64,000 bases of DNA from Bdellovibrio sp. qaytius. Lineage in GTDB: Bacteria > Bdellovibrionota > Bdellovibrionia > Bdellovibrionales > Bdellovibrionaceae. Made by a program: the position numbers and the translations under genes. Positions within the stretch are counted from its first letter, which is position 1; each line of letters begins with the position of its first letter. Of the stretch, positions 27,206-36,689 are shown in pieces. The stretch covers positions 1,696,001-1,760,000 of the forward strand of contig CP025734.1 in assembly GCA_004011035.1 (NCBI GenBank), read 5' to 3'. A model generated the notes under the pieces. That model had not been told where the DNA came from and did not search any database. It was given only the letters and a program-made list of their open reading frames with translations.

Positions 27206-28705
27206 ATGAGTATACGCGTTCAGCTTCAGCAATTTGAAGGGCCACTAGATTTATTATTATATCTAATTCGTAAAGACGAAATGGATATCTTTAATATCAA
27301 CGTGACCGAAATCACAAAGCAATATCTTGAATTTATCAAATTGATGAAAGAGTTCGATATCGAAGTTGCTGGTGATTTTATCGCCATGGCTTCAACATTG
27401 ATTCAAATTAAATCTCGCATGCTGTTACCACAGTATGATGAAAACGGCGAAATCGTCGAAACAGAAGATCCACGTAAAGAATTAGTTCAAAAATTATTAG
27501 AGTACGAAAAATTCAAAGAAGCTGCTAAGGCGCTTTATGAGCGTCCCTTATTAAATCGTGATCAGTGGGCTCGTGGCTTACGCGAAAAAATGGATGTTGT
27601 TGATGATGAAATCGAATTAGAAGATAACGCTTTATTTTCTCTTATTGGTTCATACCGTAAAATGATCAAAGCTTCTCTTAAGCGCGTTCATAAAGTAACG
27701 GTTAAGCTTCAATCAATCGGTAACCGCATTTTAGAAATGAAAGATCTGTTGATTCCTGGTCGTCAGATTACAATGCAAGAGCTTTATAACCATTCAATCG
27801 TTGATTTAAAAGAACGCTCACGCAATGTTTTAATTACGTTTTTGTCTTTATTAGAACTTGGTAAAATGGGTTATGTAGGACTTTATCAAACTGAAACTTA
27901 CGGCGATGTGTATGTAAATCCAAAAAAGCCAGTTGAGGGTGATGTTTTATCGCACGTTGAAGAGTACGGTAATATTAACGCTGATGAAGTGGCTGAAAAT
28001 TTATTTCATAAATCAAATATCTTAACTGAAGAAGAAATCGAAAATATCGACGCTGAACCTTCTAGCTTCGTGTTACAAGATGGTGGTGCAAATGCACAAA
28101 CTGAGCAGCTATCATTTGAACAAACTTTTGCATCAAATCTTATTGATGGCGATAACTTATCATTATCTGAAGACTTAGCTTCTGATGAAGAAATTTTAGC
28201 TGCTGAAATGGAAATTGATTCATCAGATATCAATTTAGATTTAAGTGTTATTAAAGATTTTAATGAAGACATCATGGAGACTCCTGCAATTGCCGAAGCT
28301 ATTTTAGATCCGACAATCGAAGAAGAGCCTGTGATCACAGAAGAAATGTTAGCTTCAATAGAAGAGTTAAATCCTATCATTGAAGGGCACGTTGAAACAG
28401 TTTTAGAACCAACGACTCCTGATCTAGAAGCTAAAGAAGAATTATCATTTGAAGAATCAGTCATAGCAGTTACAGAGTTCATCGAAGATGAAGAAGCTGT
28501 TATTGAAAATGAATCAAGCTTTGAAGCGGCGGATTCAGAAGTTCCAACAATTAACGAAGACTACGCAATTCACCATGCAGTTGATAAATCGGTTGAAGAT
28601 GCTATTTCTGCAGCTAAAAGAGCTGTAAGTGCATTTGATGACGATATTGAAATCAACATTGAACATCATTCAGACCGCAAAGCCGAACCAGAGGGGCAAG
28701 TTTAA
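27206..28705 (+). CDS. scpA: Segregation and condensation protein A with long acidic tail
   Basis: ScpA is the kleisin that bridges SMC heads with ScpB in chromosome condensation. The kleisin region occupies the first 250 residues: FEGPLDLLLYLIRKDEMDIF near the N-terminus, SRMLLP at about 72-77, and a C-terminal winged-helix segment with ALFSLIGSYRKMI before KERSRNVLITFLSLLELGK. Usual length is about 240-270; here another 240 residues follow, almost wholly Asp/Glu-rich and probably disordered, ending at EPEGQV. scpB starts two bases after the stop. Nothing suggests a frameshift; the tail keeps an open frame with coding-like composition. Confidence 0.94.
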   Translation: MSIRVQLQQFEGPLDLLLYLIRKDEMDIFNINVTEITKQYLEFIKLMKEFDIEVAGDFIAMASTLIQIKSRMLLPQYDENGEIVETEDPRKELVQKLLEYEKFKEAAKALYERPLLNRDQWARGLREKMDVVDDEIELEDNALFSLIGSYRKMIKASLKRVHKVTVKLQSIGNRILEMKDLLIPGRQITMQELYNHSIVDLKERSRNVLITFLSLLELGKMGYVGLYQTETYGDVYVNPKKPVEGDVLSHVEEYGNINADEVAENLFHKSNILTEEEIENIDAEPSSFVLQDGGANAQTEQLSFEQTFASNLIDGDNLSLSEDLASDEEILAAEMEIDSSDINLDLSVIKDFNEDIMETPAIAEAILDPTIEEEPVITEEMLASIEELNPIIEGHVETVLEPTTPDLEAKEELSFEESVIAVTEFIEDEEAVIENESSFEAADSEVPTINEDYAIHHAVDKSVEDAISAAKRAVSAFDDDIEINIEHHSDRKAEPEGQV

Positions 28706-28707
28706 TT

Positions 28708-30093
28708 ATGGCTAAAAAGACAAAAAATTCTAAACCATCTAAGAAATCAAAAAAAGCCGAAGCAGCTGAAAACCCTGTTGAAGAGTTAGAAATCACTGAA
28801 GAAATGACAGCTCAATTAGACGAAGAGCTTGGTGGCGACATCGAAATTTCTGCCGATTTATTTGAATCAGACGAAGCAGAAAGCATCGGTTTTTTACCAG
28901 AAGCTTCAGATGATGAAACTGAAGAAGAAGTTGAAGAGCTATTAGCAACTGCAGCTGATGTTGATTTAGAAGGTTCTGAACTTGATGGTTTTGAATCAGC
29001 TCAAATCGATGAATTAGAATTCGTTGAAGACGAACAAGCTCACAGTATCGTTGAAAGTATTTTATTCGCCTCTGATCGCCCAGTGAGTCTTGCTTCAATT
29101 AAAGAAGTATTTAAAGGCACTAATATCCGCAAAGATAAAATTAAACGTATCTTAGATACATTAGCAGTTGATTACGCAAGTGGATCTCGTGGTGTGACTT
29201 TAGAAGAAATTACTGGTGGATACCAAATACGTACTAAAATTGATAATATGAATTTCATCAAGCGCACGATCAAAGCGCGCGCGTTTAAATTATCTGGTCC
29301 GGCTTTAGAAACTTTATCAATCGTGGCCTATAAGCAACCCGTTGTTAAAAATGAAATCGATCAAATTCGTGGCGTTGAATCAGGTCACTTATTACGCGCA
29401 TTAATGGAAAAAGGTCTTTGTAATTTCGAGGGTAAAGCTGAAAACTTACCAGGCCGTCCTATGCAGTACGGAACAACTCGTCGTTTCTTAGAAATCTTTG
29501 GTTTACGTAACTTAAAAGAACTACCTACTTTATCACAAATCGATGAATTATTACCTGAAGGTATCGGCGATGACGAAGAAGAGAAAAAACCAACTCTTTC
29601 AAGCGTTACTGATGCTATGTCAGCTGATGTTAAAGAGGTGAGTTATTCACAAGGTGAAGAAGAATTAGGTTTAATTGAAGCTGATCTTCAAACAATCACG
29701 ACATCTTCAGATTTCTTTGAACAAGAAAAAGTTCGCCAAAAACAGAAACGCGACGCTGAAAAAGCTCAAGATATTCGCGACGCTTTAACGATGGGTGAAG
29801 AAGTTCCTCGTCGTGATAAGAACTGGCTTAAAAAATACGAAGAAGGTTTAGCGTTAGCTGAACAAGGCTTAACAGTGCCAGCAAACTTCGTTGAAGATGC
29901 GCAAAACACTGAAGAGCTTCAAGCTTCTGAAAAAAATATCGAACAAATCGAAAACGGTGAAGAAGTTGAAGAGTCTGAAGAGGAGTTAGAATTCTCTGAA
30001 GATGCTGAAGGTCATAAAAACTACAGCACTGATACTTATGAATTAAGCGATGACGAAGATGAAGAATCTCCAATAGACGGAGAACTTTCATAA
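28708..30093 (+). CDS. scpB: Segregation and condensation protein B with acidic extensions
   Basis: ScpB is the winged-helix partner of ScpA. The conserved core spans about residues 110-285: AHSIVESILFASDRPVSL, YASGSRGVTLEEITGGYQI, LSIVAYKQPVVKNEID and YGTTRRFLEIFGL (quoted separately). It is preceded by about 105 residues that start lysine-rich and become acidic, and followed by about 175 acidic residues. Typical ScpB is about 200 aa; this one is 461. scpA ends two bases upstream, so they form one operon. Both partners share the same acidic style of extension. Confidence 0.94.
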   Translation: MAKKTKNSKPSKKSKKAEAAENPVEELEITEEMTAQLDEELGGDIEISADLFESDEAESIGFLPEASDDETEEEVEELLATAADVDLEGSELDGFESAQIDELEFVEDEQAHSIVESILFASDRPVSLASIKEVFKGTNIRKDKIKRILDTLAVDYASGSRGVTLEEITGGYQIRTKIDNMNFIKRTIKARAFKLSGPALETLSIVAYKQPVVKNEIDQIRGVESGHLLRALMEKGLCNFEGKAENLPGRPMQYGTTRRFLEIFGLRNLKELPTLSQIDELLPEGIGDDEEEKKPTLSSVTDAMSADVKEVSYSQGEEELGLIEADLQTITTSSDFFEQEKVRQKQKRDAEKAQDIRDALTMGEEVPRRDKNWLKKYEEGLALAEQGLTVPANFVEDAQNTEELQASEKNIEQIENGEEVEESEEELEFSEDAEGHKNYSTDTYELSDDEDEESPIDGELS

Positions 30094-30134
30094 GTCGCAT
30101 AATCCTTACCGGAATTTTTGCCTACTTTGTTTCT

Positions 30135-30608
30135 ATGATGATTGTCATGGGAAACGGGTCTTCTTTTTTAGGTCGTTATTTAGGTCAATATTATTTTGCT
30201 GTGGCCAATACTGTGGGCGTCAACACGACCTGGAATTTTTTTAGTCCAGATCCAGCCCACATTATGTATATCCATTACATCATTCATTTTGATGATGAGT
30301 ACGGAAACCCTACGCAAGAATCAAAAGAGTTTTTCTATCCTGAACAAAAAGATGGTTCTGATTTTTCAATGAACGTGCGCAGACACAACTACATGATGCG
30401 CTTTATTGCAATTGATCCAGCCCGTGTGAATCAGTTTTTTGTGCCCTGGGTTTGTAAACAAAATCCCGGAGCTACAAAGGTTCAATTTGGTTTAATTTTA
30501 AATCGTATTCCAAGTCTTGATAAAGTTATCACCTTGCAGGGTACGCCTTACAGCGATCTTTTAACCACCGAAGAGTTGAATCCAAATGTTTTTAATTGCC
30601 CAAGATAG
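30135..30608 (+). CDS. Uncharacterised membrane-anchored protein with HTTM partner
   Basis: The 157-residue protein starts at the first ATG. The open frame continues upstream to 30063 and encodes a hydrophobic IILTGIFAYFVS helix without any ATG, GTG or TTG. The true N-terminus may therefore use a rare start and contain a transmembrane anchor. After that helix, NTTWNFFSPDPA and the body look extracytoplasmic. The next gene overlaps its end by 23 bases and encodes an HTTM protein. Small proteins of this kind commonly precede HTTM genes. Function unknown. Confidence 0.65.
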   Translation: MMIVMGNGSSFLGRYLGQYYFAVANTVGVNTTWNFFSPDPAHIMYIHYIIHFDDEYGNPTQESKEFFYPEQKDGSDFSMNVRRHNYMMRFIAIDPARVNQFFVPWVCKQNPGATKVQFGLILNRIPSLDKVITLQGTPYSDLLTTEELNPNVFNCPR

Positions 30609-31533
30609 TTTAAAAAAATTAAAAAACATGATCTCTGATTTTCTATTTGGCGAAGGCCACTTTGAACGTCTTGGTGTTTTTAGGTTTCTCATTTTTGGTG
30701 TGATGTTTTACATCGCTTGTTATCGCCAAATGAATGTAGATCAGTACGGTCCTGATGCCTTAATTCCAGGTTCGCAGGCCTTTGATGTTTTCAGTGATTT
30801 TTATAGGCCCTACGTTAAATTATTTTTCTGGCCTGATCAACTCGCCTCAACTGTGCATATTGCTTACATAGCCCTCTTAGCGTTAGCCACAGTGGGTTTA
30901 TCAAATCGACCGCTGATGATATTTACCTGGGTTATTGCTCAGGGTTTTATTCAAAGAAATTTTTCGATTCTTTTTGGCGCTGATGTGATCGGCACGTTAT
31001 TTATGTTTTATTTAGCTTTCACACGCTGTAACGAATACTTTTCACTGCGCAGAATGATCAGTAAAAAAAGAGTCACGTTTAATCCAAAATTATGGAGCGA
31101 TCAGCTCAGCACTATGTTTTTTAGATTACTGCAAATTCAACTTTTTACGATCTATGCCTACACTGGATTTGAAAAACTAAAAGGCAGCACTTGGTGGGAT
31201 GGCACGGCTCTTTGGACAGTGTTAGTGAATCCGCAGTTTACTTCTTTTGATTTATTATTTTTAAAAGACTTTCCGATCTTTTTTGCGGTCGGAACATTTG
31301 TAACTATTATTTTTGAAGTTTATTTTTGGGTGATGGTTTCAAACAAAAAGACTCGTCCACTTTGGCTGGTCATGGGAGTGGGTTTTCACTTGATGATTGG
31401 TGTGCTTTTAGGACTTATGTCGTTCTCACTTGTCATGATCTCGACCTACGTTTTATTCGTTTATCGTTCTAATCTGAGACAGTGCATGGAAAAAGTACTT
31501 CCAAAGAACTTACAAAGGCTTATAAGCCTTTAG
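30586..31533 (+). CDS. HTTM-domain membrane protein (gamma-carboxylase-like)
   Basis: This polytopic protein of about six to eight membrane helices belongs to the HTTM family, related to vitamin-K-dependent gamma-carboxylase. Signatures include RFLIFGVMF, TGFEKLKGSTWWDG and GFHLMIGVLLGL. Bacterial members have no agreed reaction. The start overlaps the upstream small protein; an ATG at 30628 is an alternative. The last codons contain a hairpin AAAGGCT-TATA-AGCCTTT that might weakly stop transcription. Co-occurrence with the preceding gene supports a two-subunit membrane unit. Confidence 0.8.
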   Translation: MFLIAQDSLKKLKNMISDFLFGEGHFERLGVFRFLIFGVMFYIACYRQMNVDQYGPDALIPGSQAFDVFSDFYRPYVKLFFWPDQLASTVHIAYIALLALATVGLSNRPLMIFTWVIAQGFIQRNFSILFGADVIGTLFMFYLAFTRCNEYFSLRRMISKKRVTFNPKLWSDQLSTMFFRLLQIQLFTIYAYTGFEKLKGSTWWDGTALWTVLVNPQFTSFDLLFLKDFPIFFAVGTFVTIIFEVYFWVMVSNKKTRPLWLVMGVGFHLMIGVLLGLMSFSLVMISTYVLFVYRSNLRQCMEKVLPKNLQRLISL

Positions 31534-31574
31534 AACCTTTAAGAAATACTTAAAAACAACCGATAAATTAAGTG

Positions 31575-33101
31575 ATGTTATTACGTCTTTCATGGCTATT
31601 ATTGGTGTTTATTATTACTGGTTGCACAGGTGCGACCAACTCAACTTTATTATCTGAATTCAAACCCTGTAAAGAAAATTGCAGCACAAGTGTTTCGGGA
31701 ACAATCAGTGGTGAATTAGCAATATTGCCAGATGATGGAGAAATTTATTCTTCGCCCGAAGGTTCTGATTTAGTTGAAGTGACTGGAAGCTGTAAAGATT
31801 TAGGTCGTAAATCAAATCGCATTTTAGTTCAAGTTTTTGAGGGCGAAGATGATTCTATAAGTCCCATCATTGATAATTCGATTGGTATCACTTGTCAGGA
31901 TAATATACATACGACGTCGCTGACTTCAACAGGTGGCACAAAAACGTGTTTATTAATTTCTCAAGGTATCGGTATGGCCGATTCTGGAAGTTCGACTTCA
32001 CAGTTTCCGCAATGTTTTAATGGTCGTTTTAGTTTTCAACTTCGTATGGGTCGCATTATTCGTAATGATCCAGTCTCAGCTACTCTCAGCGATGACACAA
32101 ATCCTCGCGCGCGGTATTTAGTAAAATTAAAATTACGTACAACTGAAGGCATCACTGCTGATTCTGGCGCCAGCACTCTGGTTGTAAATCGTGCGCTGAC
32201 GACGCCTACATTTTCTGTGACTAAAAATAAAGAAAACGATCGCTGTGAAATTAATTTTACGCCATCGAAATTTCGCGATATCAGATACACGCTTTTTACG
32301 ACATGGACAGGTCCATCATATGCAGCCGCGGGCGCAATGACGAACACTATTTCAGGAACAGTGTATGTTGATAAACAAGCCACGTTTCCGCCTCTAGGTG
32401 ATGGAACAACGGTTGAAAAGTTTTATCACTTTGGCGAACCCATTCAGACACCTGGAACTATTGGCTTAATGCCTGGTGTGACTTACACCTACAGAATGCA
32501 ATCTGGTGATTACTCATTTTTAAATACGACAACACCGTCATTAACGGATTATGAAGTTATATTTGGCGCGGGTAATGTTGAACGAAGTGCCATGTCTGGA
32601 AATGTAAGTTGTGTGATGGATCCAGCATATGTCAGTAATCGCACCGAACAAAATCAAGGAACGGGTACGCCGAATTCCTGCTTACTTCAATTAGCAGGTT
32701 ATAATACGCGTGGGTACAATATTGAATGGCGCGTTTCAAGTTCGTCGCCAAGTTGGATGATTACGAATCCAACGGCAGGATTTTTAGTGAGTGTCGGTGG
32801 TGATGCGACGACGAACTGTCGTGCCTTACCTACATGTTTTGTTCACGGTGATCGTAATCCTGCAGGCTTTGCGGGCTCTTCATCGGCAACAACATATATT
32901 GATGGCGCAGGTGTCGTACAACGTTTTCAACCGAATGTTCCGTATTACTTTGCAGCTCGTCACTATAGAGATACAAACGGCAATAGTCAGTACGATCCAG
33001 GTATTGATCAAATCGTAGGGGATTGGTCTCCACCTACGAATGTGACAAATTCAGCAGACTACAATCATCGTTGTACTTTTAATTCATTTCCAGTTCAGTA
33101 A
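31575..33101 (+). CDS. Large uncharacterised lipoprotein
   Basis: The 508-residue lipoprotein starts at the ATG at 31575; a GTG one codon upstream is equivalent. The lipobox FIITGC is followed by a Cys-rich N-terminus (FKPCKENCSTS). The rest is Ser/Thr/Gly-rich beta-type sequence with several Cys pairs and strand repeats, including segments like GTPNSCLLQLAG and YDPGIDQIVGDW. No catalytic motif or known domain was recognised. It could be a surface adhesin or structural coat protein. Stops of this and nrdB are adjacent and convergent, without a terminator hairpin. Confidence 0.65.
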   Translation: MLLRLSWLLLVFIITGCTGATNSTLLSEFKPCKENCSTSVSGTISGELAILPDDGEIYSSPEGSDLVEVTGSCKDLGRKSNRILVQVFEGEDDSISPIIDNSIGITCQDNIHTTSLTSTGGTKTCLLISQGIGMADSGSSTSQFPQCFNGRFSFQLRMGRIIRNDPVSATLSDDTNPRARYLVKLKLRTTEGITADSGASTLVVNRALTTPTFSVTKNKENDRCEINFTPSKFRDIRYTLFTTWTGPSYAAAGAMTNTISGTVYVDKQATFPPLGDGTTVEKFYHFGEPIQTPGTIGLMPGVTYTYRMQSGDYSFLNTTTPSLTDYEVIFGAGNVERSAMSGNVSCVMDPAYVSNRTEQNQGTGTPNSCLLQLAGYNTRGYNIEWRVSSSSPSWMITNPTAGFLVSVGGDATTNCRALPTCFVHGDRNPAGFAGSSSATTYIDGAGVVQRFQPNVPYYFAARHYRDTNGNSQYDPGIDQIVGDWSPPTNVTNSADYNHRCTFNSFPVQ

Positions 33102-34100
33102 TTAGAACGTTTCGTCGAAAGCAACTTGTCCTGTTACACCATGTTGGTATGCAGACACGCGACGTTCAAAGAAGTTTGCAAGCTCTTGCATGTCTTGTAA
33201 TTCCATGAAAGAGAACGGGTTCTTAGCGTTGTAACGCTTAGGAATGCTTAACATCTCTAAACGTTGATCAGCGATATATTCTAAGTACTGGCGCATATCT
33301 ACGATAGATAAGCCTGCAATACCGTGAGTTAAAAGATCTTCAGCGAAAGTCATTTCGCACTCAATTGCGTCTTCTAACATTTGAACAACCATTTCTTGCA
33401 TTTGTTCATTGAATAAAGTCGGCTCTTCTTTTCTAACTGTATTGATCACTTCCATCGCAAAAGCCATGTGCATACTTTCGTCACGGAAAACCCAGTTAGT
33501 TCCAGAAGCAAGTCCCGCTAATAAACCTTTAGAACGTAAGAAATAAACGTAAGCAAAAGCTGCGAAGAAAAATAAACCTTCGATGCAAGTTGCGAAACAG
33601 ATTAAATTCATTACGAATTTTCTACGGTCTTCAACAGTTTCTAATTTGTCTAAATCATTGATTGAATCAATCCATTTATAAGCAAATTCAGCTTTCTTTT
33701 TAATAGATGGAATGTTTTCAACCGCAGAGAATGCTTTTGCGCGCTCATCCGGATGTGGAATGTAATTATCTAAAAGAGTTAGATAAAACTGAACGTGTAA
33801 TGCTTCTTCATAAAGCTGACGAGATAAATATAAACGCGCTTCTGGCGAGTTGATATGTTTGTAAAGGTTTAACACGAGGTTGTTACCAACGATAGAATCA
33901 CCAGTTGCAAAGAAAGCCACTAATCTGTGGATTAAATGCTTTTCTGAAACTGTCATTTTCGAGTGTAAATCAACTAAGTCAGTTGAAAAATCGACTTCCT
34001 CAACTGTCCATGTGTTTTTAATACCGTTTTTATACATTTCGTAGAAAAGCGGGTATTTCATCGGGCGTAATGTTAAATCAAATCCTGGATTTAAAATCAT
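33102..34100 (-). CDS. nrdB: Ribonucleotide reductase class I, small subunit
   Basis: This is the beta subunit that holds the diiron-tyrosyl cofactor for dNTP synthesis. Ligands fit the class Ia pattern: Asp68 in TGDSI, Glu99 and His102 in YEEALHVQFY, Glu174 in CIEGLF, Glu208 and His211 in RDESMH. The radical tyrosine is Tyr106, at the same +7 spacing from the first Glu as in E. coli NrdB. Length (332) is normal. nrdA ends 22 bases upstream on the same strand, so they are co-transcribed. Mature dNTP supply would depend on oxygen. Confidence 0.95.
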   Translation of the reverse strand: MILNPGFDLTLRPMKYPLFYEMYKNGIKNTWTVEEVDFSTDLVDLHSKMTVSEKHLIHRLVAFFATGDSIVGNNLVLNLYKHINSPEARLYLSRQLYEEALHVQFYLTLLDNYIPHPDERAKAFSAVENIPSIKKKAEFAYKWIDSINDLDKLETVEDRRKFVMNLICFATCIEGLFFFAAFAYVYFLRSKGLLAGLASGTNWVFRDESMHMAFAMEVINTVRKEEPTLFNEQMQEMVVQMLEDAIECEMTFAEDLLTHGIAGLSIVDMRQYLEYIADQRLEMLSIPKRYNAKNPFSFMELQDMQELANFFERRVSAYQHGVTGQVAFDETF

Positions 34101-34122
34101 AATCTATCTCTTCTTTCGCCAA

Positions 34123-36588
34123 TTATTGGCAAGCTTCACATGCTTCAGGGTTTTCGATACTGCAAGCGATCACTTCTGAATCTGAGTATTCTTTTTTAGC
34201 TTGAACCGGAGCAGCAGCTGCATCCATAGCTGGGATTTCAGTTTTTACAGAATTCATACCAGACGACTTAGTTGTTGTCGTTTTTGCGATTGAAGTCGCT
34301 GGACGAGAACGTAAGTAGTAAGTTGTTTTGATTCCGCGTTTCCATGCGTACATGTACATTGAAGATAATTTTCCGATTGTTGGAGATTCAGAGAATAAAT
34401 TCAATGATTGAGATTGATCGATGAAAGCTCCTCGATCAGCACCCATATCAATTAATGCCTTCATCGGAACTTCCCAAACTGTGCGGTAAAGTTCTTGAAC
34501 GTCAGCAGGAATCGTCGTTAAACCTTGGATCGAACCTTCGCTTAATTTAATTTCATTACGTAAATCTTCATTCCAAAGACCGCGCTCTTTTAAATCAACA
34601 ACTAAGTATTTGTTCACTTGCATGAATTCACCAGAAAGTGTTTCACGTTTAAATAAATTAGATACTTGTGGCTCAGTTGCTTCGTAACAACCAACAATTG
34701 AAGCGATAGTTGCAGTTGGTGCGATCGCGATCATTAATGAGTTACGAAGACCTGTTTTTTTGATTTTAGCTTTAAGGTTATTCCAACGAGTTTCGTCAGT
34801 TGGTTTAACATTCCAAAGATCAAACTGTAAAATGCCTTGAGCCGCTTTTGTATCAGCAAAGGCGCCATGAGGACCATGTTTTTCAGATAAGTCAGCGCTT
34901 GAAGTTAAAGCGTTGAAATAAATCTCTTCTTGAATGCGAGCTGATAGTTTTTGCGCTTCAGCTGAATCAAACGGAAGTTTTAATAAGAAGAAAGCATCTT
35001 GTAAACCCATGATGCCAAGACCTACTGGGCGCCATTTGTGATTTGAATCCTGAGCTGTTTGGATCGGGTAGAAGTTAATATCGATAACGCGATCTAAGTA
35101 TTTAACAGCAGCTTTTACAGTTTTAGCTAATTTATCGAAATCAAATTGGCCATTTGTAATGTGGCGGCTTAAGTTCACAGAACCTAAGTTACAAACCGCA
35201 GTTTCTTTATTTGAAGTCACTTCTAAGATCTCTGTGCAAAGATTTGATAAGTGAATCACGTTTTCTGGTTTGCCAGTTTGATTCGCCTTCATGTTAGAAG
35301 CATCTTTAAATGTCATCCAACCATTGCCAGTTTGAGCCAAAGTTTTCATCATGCGAGCGTATAAATCGCGCGCTTTTAATTGTTTTGCAAAAAGGTTTTT
35401 CGCTTCTGCTTCAGCGTAAGCTGTTTCGAAAGCTGGACCATAAAGATCAACGAAGTGCGGAACAACACGTGGGTCAAATAAAGACCACATGCCATCAGCT
35501 TCTACGCGTTTCATGAATAAATCTGGAACCCAGTTCGCCATGTTTAAGTTGTGAGTACGTTTTTGATCATCACCCGTGTTGTCACGTAATTCCAAAAATT
35601 CTTCAACGTCAGCATGCCATGTTTCTAAGTAAACACACGCAGCACCCTTACGCTTACCGCCTTGGTTAACCGCAGCTACAGAAGAATCCATAGTTTTTAA
35701 CCATGGGATGATTCCGTTAGAGTGGCCGTTTGTTCCTTTAATTAAAGAACCACGAGAACGAACGCGTGAGTAAGCTACGCCGATACCGCCAGCAAATTTA
35801 GATAATAAAGCGATATCACGGTATTTGTCGTAAATTGCGTTAAGATCATCGTCTGGAGAATCTAATAAGTAACAAGAACTCATTTGAGGGCGTAAAGTTC
35901 CAGAGTTAAATAAAGTTGGAGTTGAAGGCATGTAATCATGCGAAGAGATTAATTTGTAAAATTCAATCGCTTCAGTAGGGTTTGTCGAAAGACCACAAGC
36001 CACGCGCATGAAAAAATATTGAGGAGTTTCAAAAACTTGGCGTGAAGTTGGGTTTTTTAATAAATAACGATCATAAACAGTACGTAATCCGAAGTACTCA
36101 AAACGATCTGTTTTGTAGTGTTCGATCGCCGCACATAATTCAGCTTTGTGAGCCATTACGAATTTGTACGTGTCTTCAGATAATAAACCATTTGAAAAAC
36201 CAAATTGCACAGAATCAGCAAAAGAGCCAATTTTTTGCGATTTAACTTCTTCATCAATATATGTAGATAATAAACGAGCAGCTAGGCGAGAGTACTCAGG
36301 GTCTTCACCAATAAGTAAAGAAGCAGTTTGAATACATAAGTTATCTAACTCTTTAGTTGTAGCGCCGTCATAAAGGCCGCTAATAGCCTTCGTAGCTACG
36401 CGAAGCGGATCAATCTGTTGTAAGCCTTGAGCATTGCGGTTAACGCGCTCAACGATCTTTGTTACGTCAACAGGCTCTAAAGTGCCGTCACGTTTTTTTA
36501 CGCGCATCTGGTGTGAGCTGCCGGCGTAGCCAGACTGTGAGTTGCCGTTATTGTTCATTCCTGCGTTCATTGTGTTTGTTGTCGTCAT
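34123..36588 (-). CDS. nrdA: Ribonucleotide reductase class I, large subunit
   Basis: This is the alpha subunit that reduces ribonucleoside diphosphates. An N-terminal ATP-cone (VKKRDGTLEPVDVTKIVERV, about 29-115) is the allosteric activity switch. Active-site cysteines appear in SSCYLLDSP and in NLCTEI ... ETAVCNLGSVN. Tyr-Tyr in TTYYLRSRPA is the radical path and the C-terminal CEACQ (Cys817 and Cys820) is the redox shuttle. Length (821) fits. GAGGGG lies seven bases before the ATG. The leader is unusually structured (see separate entries). Confidence 0.96.
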   Translation of the reverse strand: MTTTNTMNAGMNNNGNSQSGYAGSSHQMRVKKRDGTLEPVDVTKIVERVNRNAQGLQQIDPLRVATKAISGLYDGATTKELDNLCIQTASLLIGEDPEYSRLAARLLSTYIDEEVKSQKIGSFADSVQFGFSNGLLSEDTYKFVMAHKAELCAAIEHYKTDRFEYFGLRTVYDRYLLKNPTSRQVFETPQYFFMRVACGLSTNPTEAIEFYKLISSHDYMPSTPTLFNSGTLRPQMSSCYLLDSPDDDLNAIYDKYRDIALLSKFAGGIGVAYSRVRSRGSLIKGTNGHSNGIIPWLKTMDSSVAAVNQGGKRKGAACVYLETWHADVEEFLELRDNTGDDQKRTHNLNMANWVPDLFMKRVEADGMWSLFDPRVVPHFVDLYGPAFETAYAEAEAKNLFAKQLKARDLYARMMKTLAQTGNGWMTFKDASNMKANQTGKPENVIHLSNLCTEILEVTSNKETAVCNLGSVNLSRHITNGQFDFDKLAKTVKAAVKYLDRVIDINFYPIQTAQDSNHKWRPVGLGIMGLQDAFFLLKLPFDSAEAQKLSARIQEEIYFNALTSSADLSEKHGPHGAFADTKAAQGILQFDLWNVKPTDETRWNNLKAKIKKTGLRNSLMIAIAPTATIASIVGCYEATEPQVSNLFKRETLSGEFMQVNKYLVVDLKERGLWNEDLRNEIKLSEGSIQGLTTIPADVQELYRTVWEVPMKALIDMGADRGAFIDQSQSLNLFSESPTIGKLSSMYMYAWKRGIKTTYYLRSRPATSIAKTTTTKSSGMNSVKTEIPAMDAAAAPVQAKKEYSDSEVIACSIENPEACEACQ

Positions 36589-36598
36589 GACAATTCCC

Positions 36599-36660
36599 CT
36601 CGGTTTTCAAACCGTAAAATACACCCTTTGTTTTTCCCCCTCGGAAAAACAACGATTAAA
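36599..36660 (-). promoter_or_regulatory. nrdA proximal leader: two hairpins beside the ribosome site
   Basis: In the transcript a perfect 10-bp stem TTGTTTTTCC/GGAAAAACAA (36628-36652) exposes the loop GAGGG. A second hairpin CGGTTT/AAACCG (36601-36614) abuts the true ribosome site GAGGGG. The sequence GAGGG is thus present twice, once in a hairpin loop. This resembles a translational control element, but no protein or ligand is implied by the sequence. Confidence 0.5.
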
Positions 36661-36689
36661 TAAGTCTAGTTAATATGTTTCAAGAAAAT

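Noticed and set aside
28006-28482. Minus-strand 158-codon frame within scpA
   Set aside because: Antisense reading of the acidic Asp/Glu-rich tail, which naturally yields Ser/Val-rich open frames.
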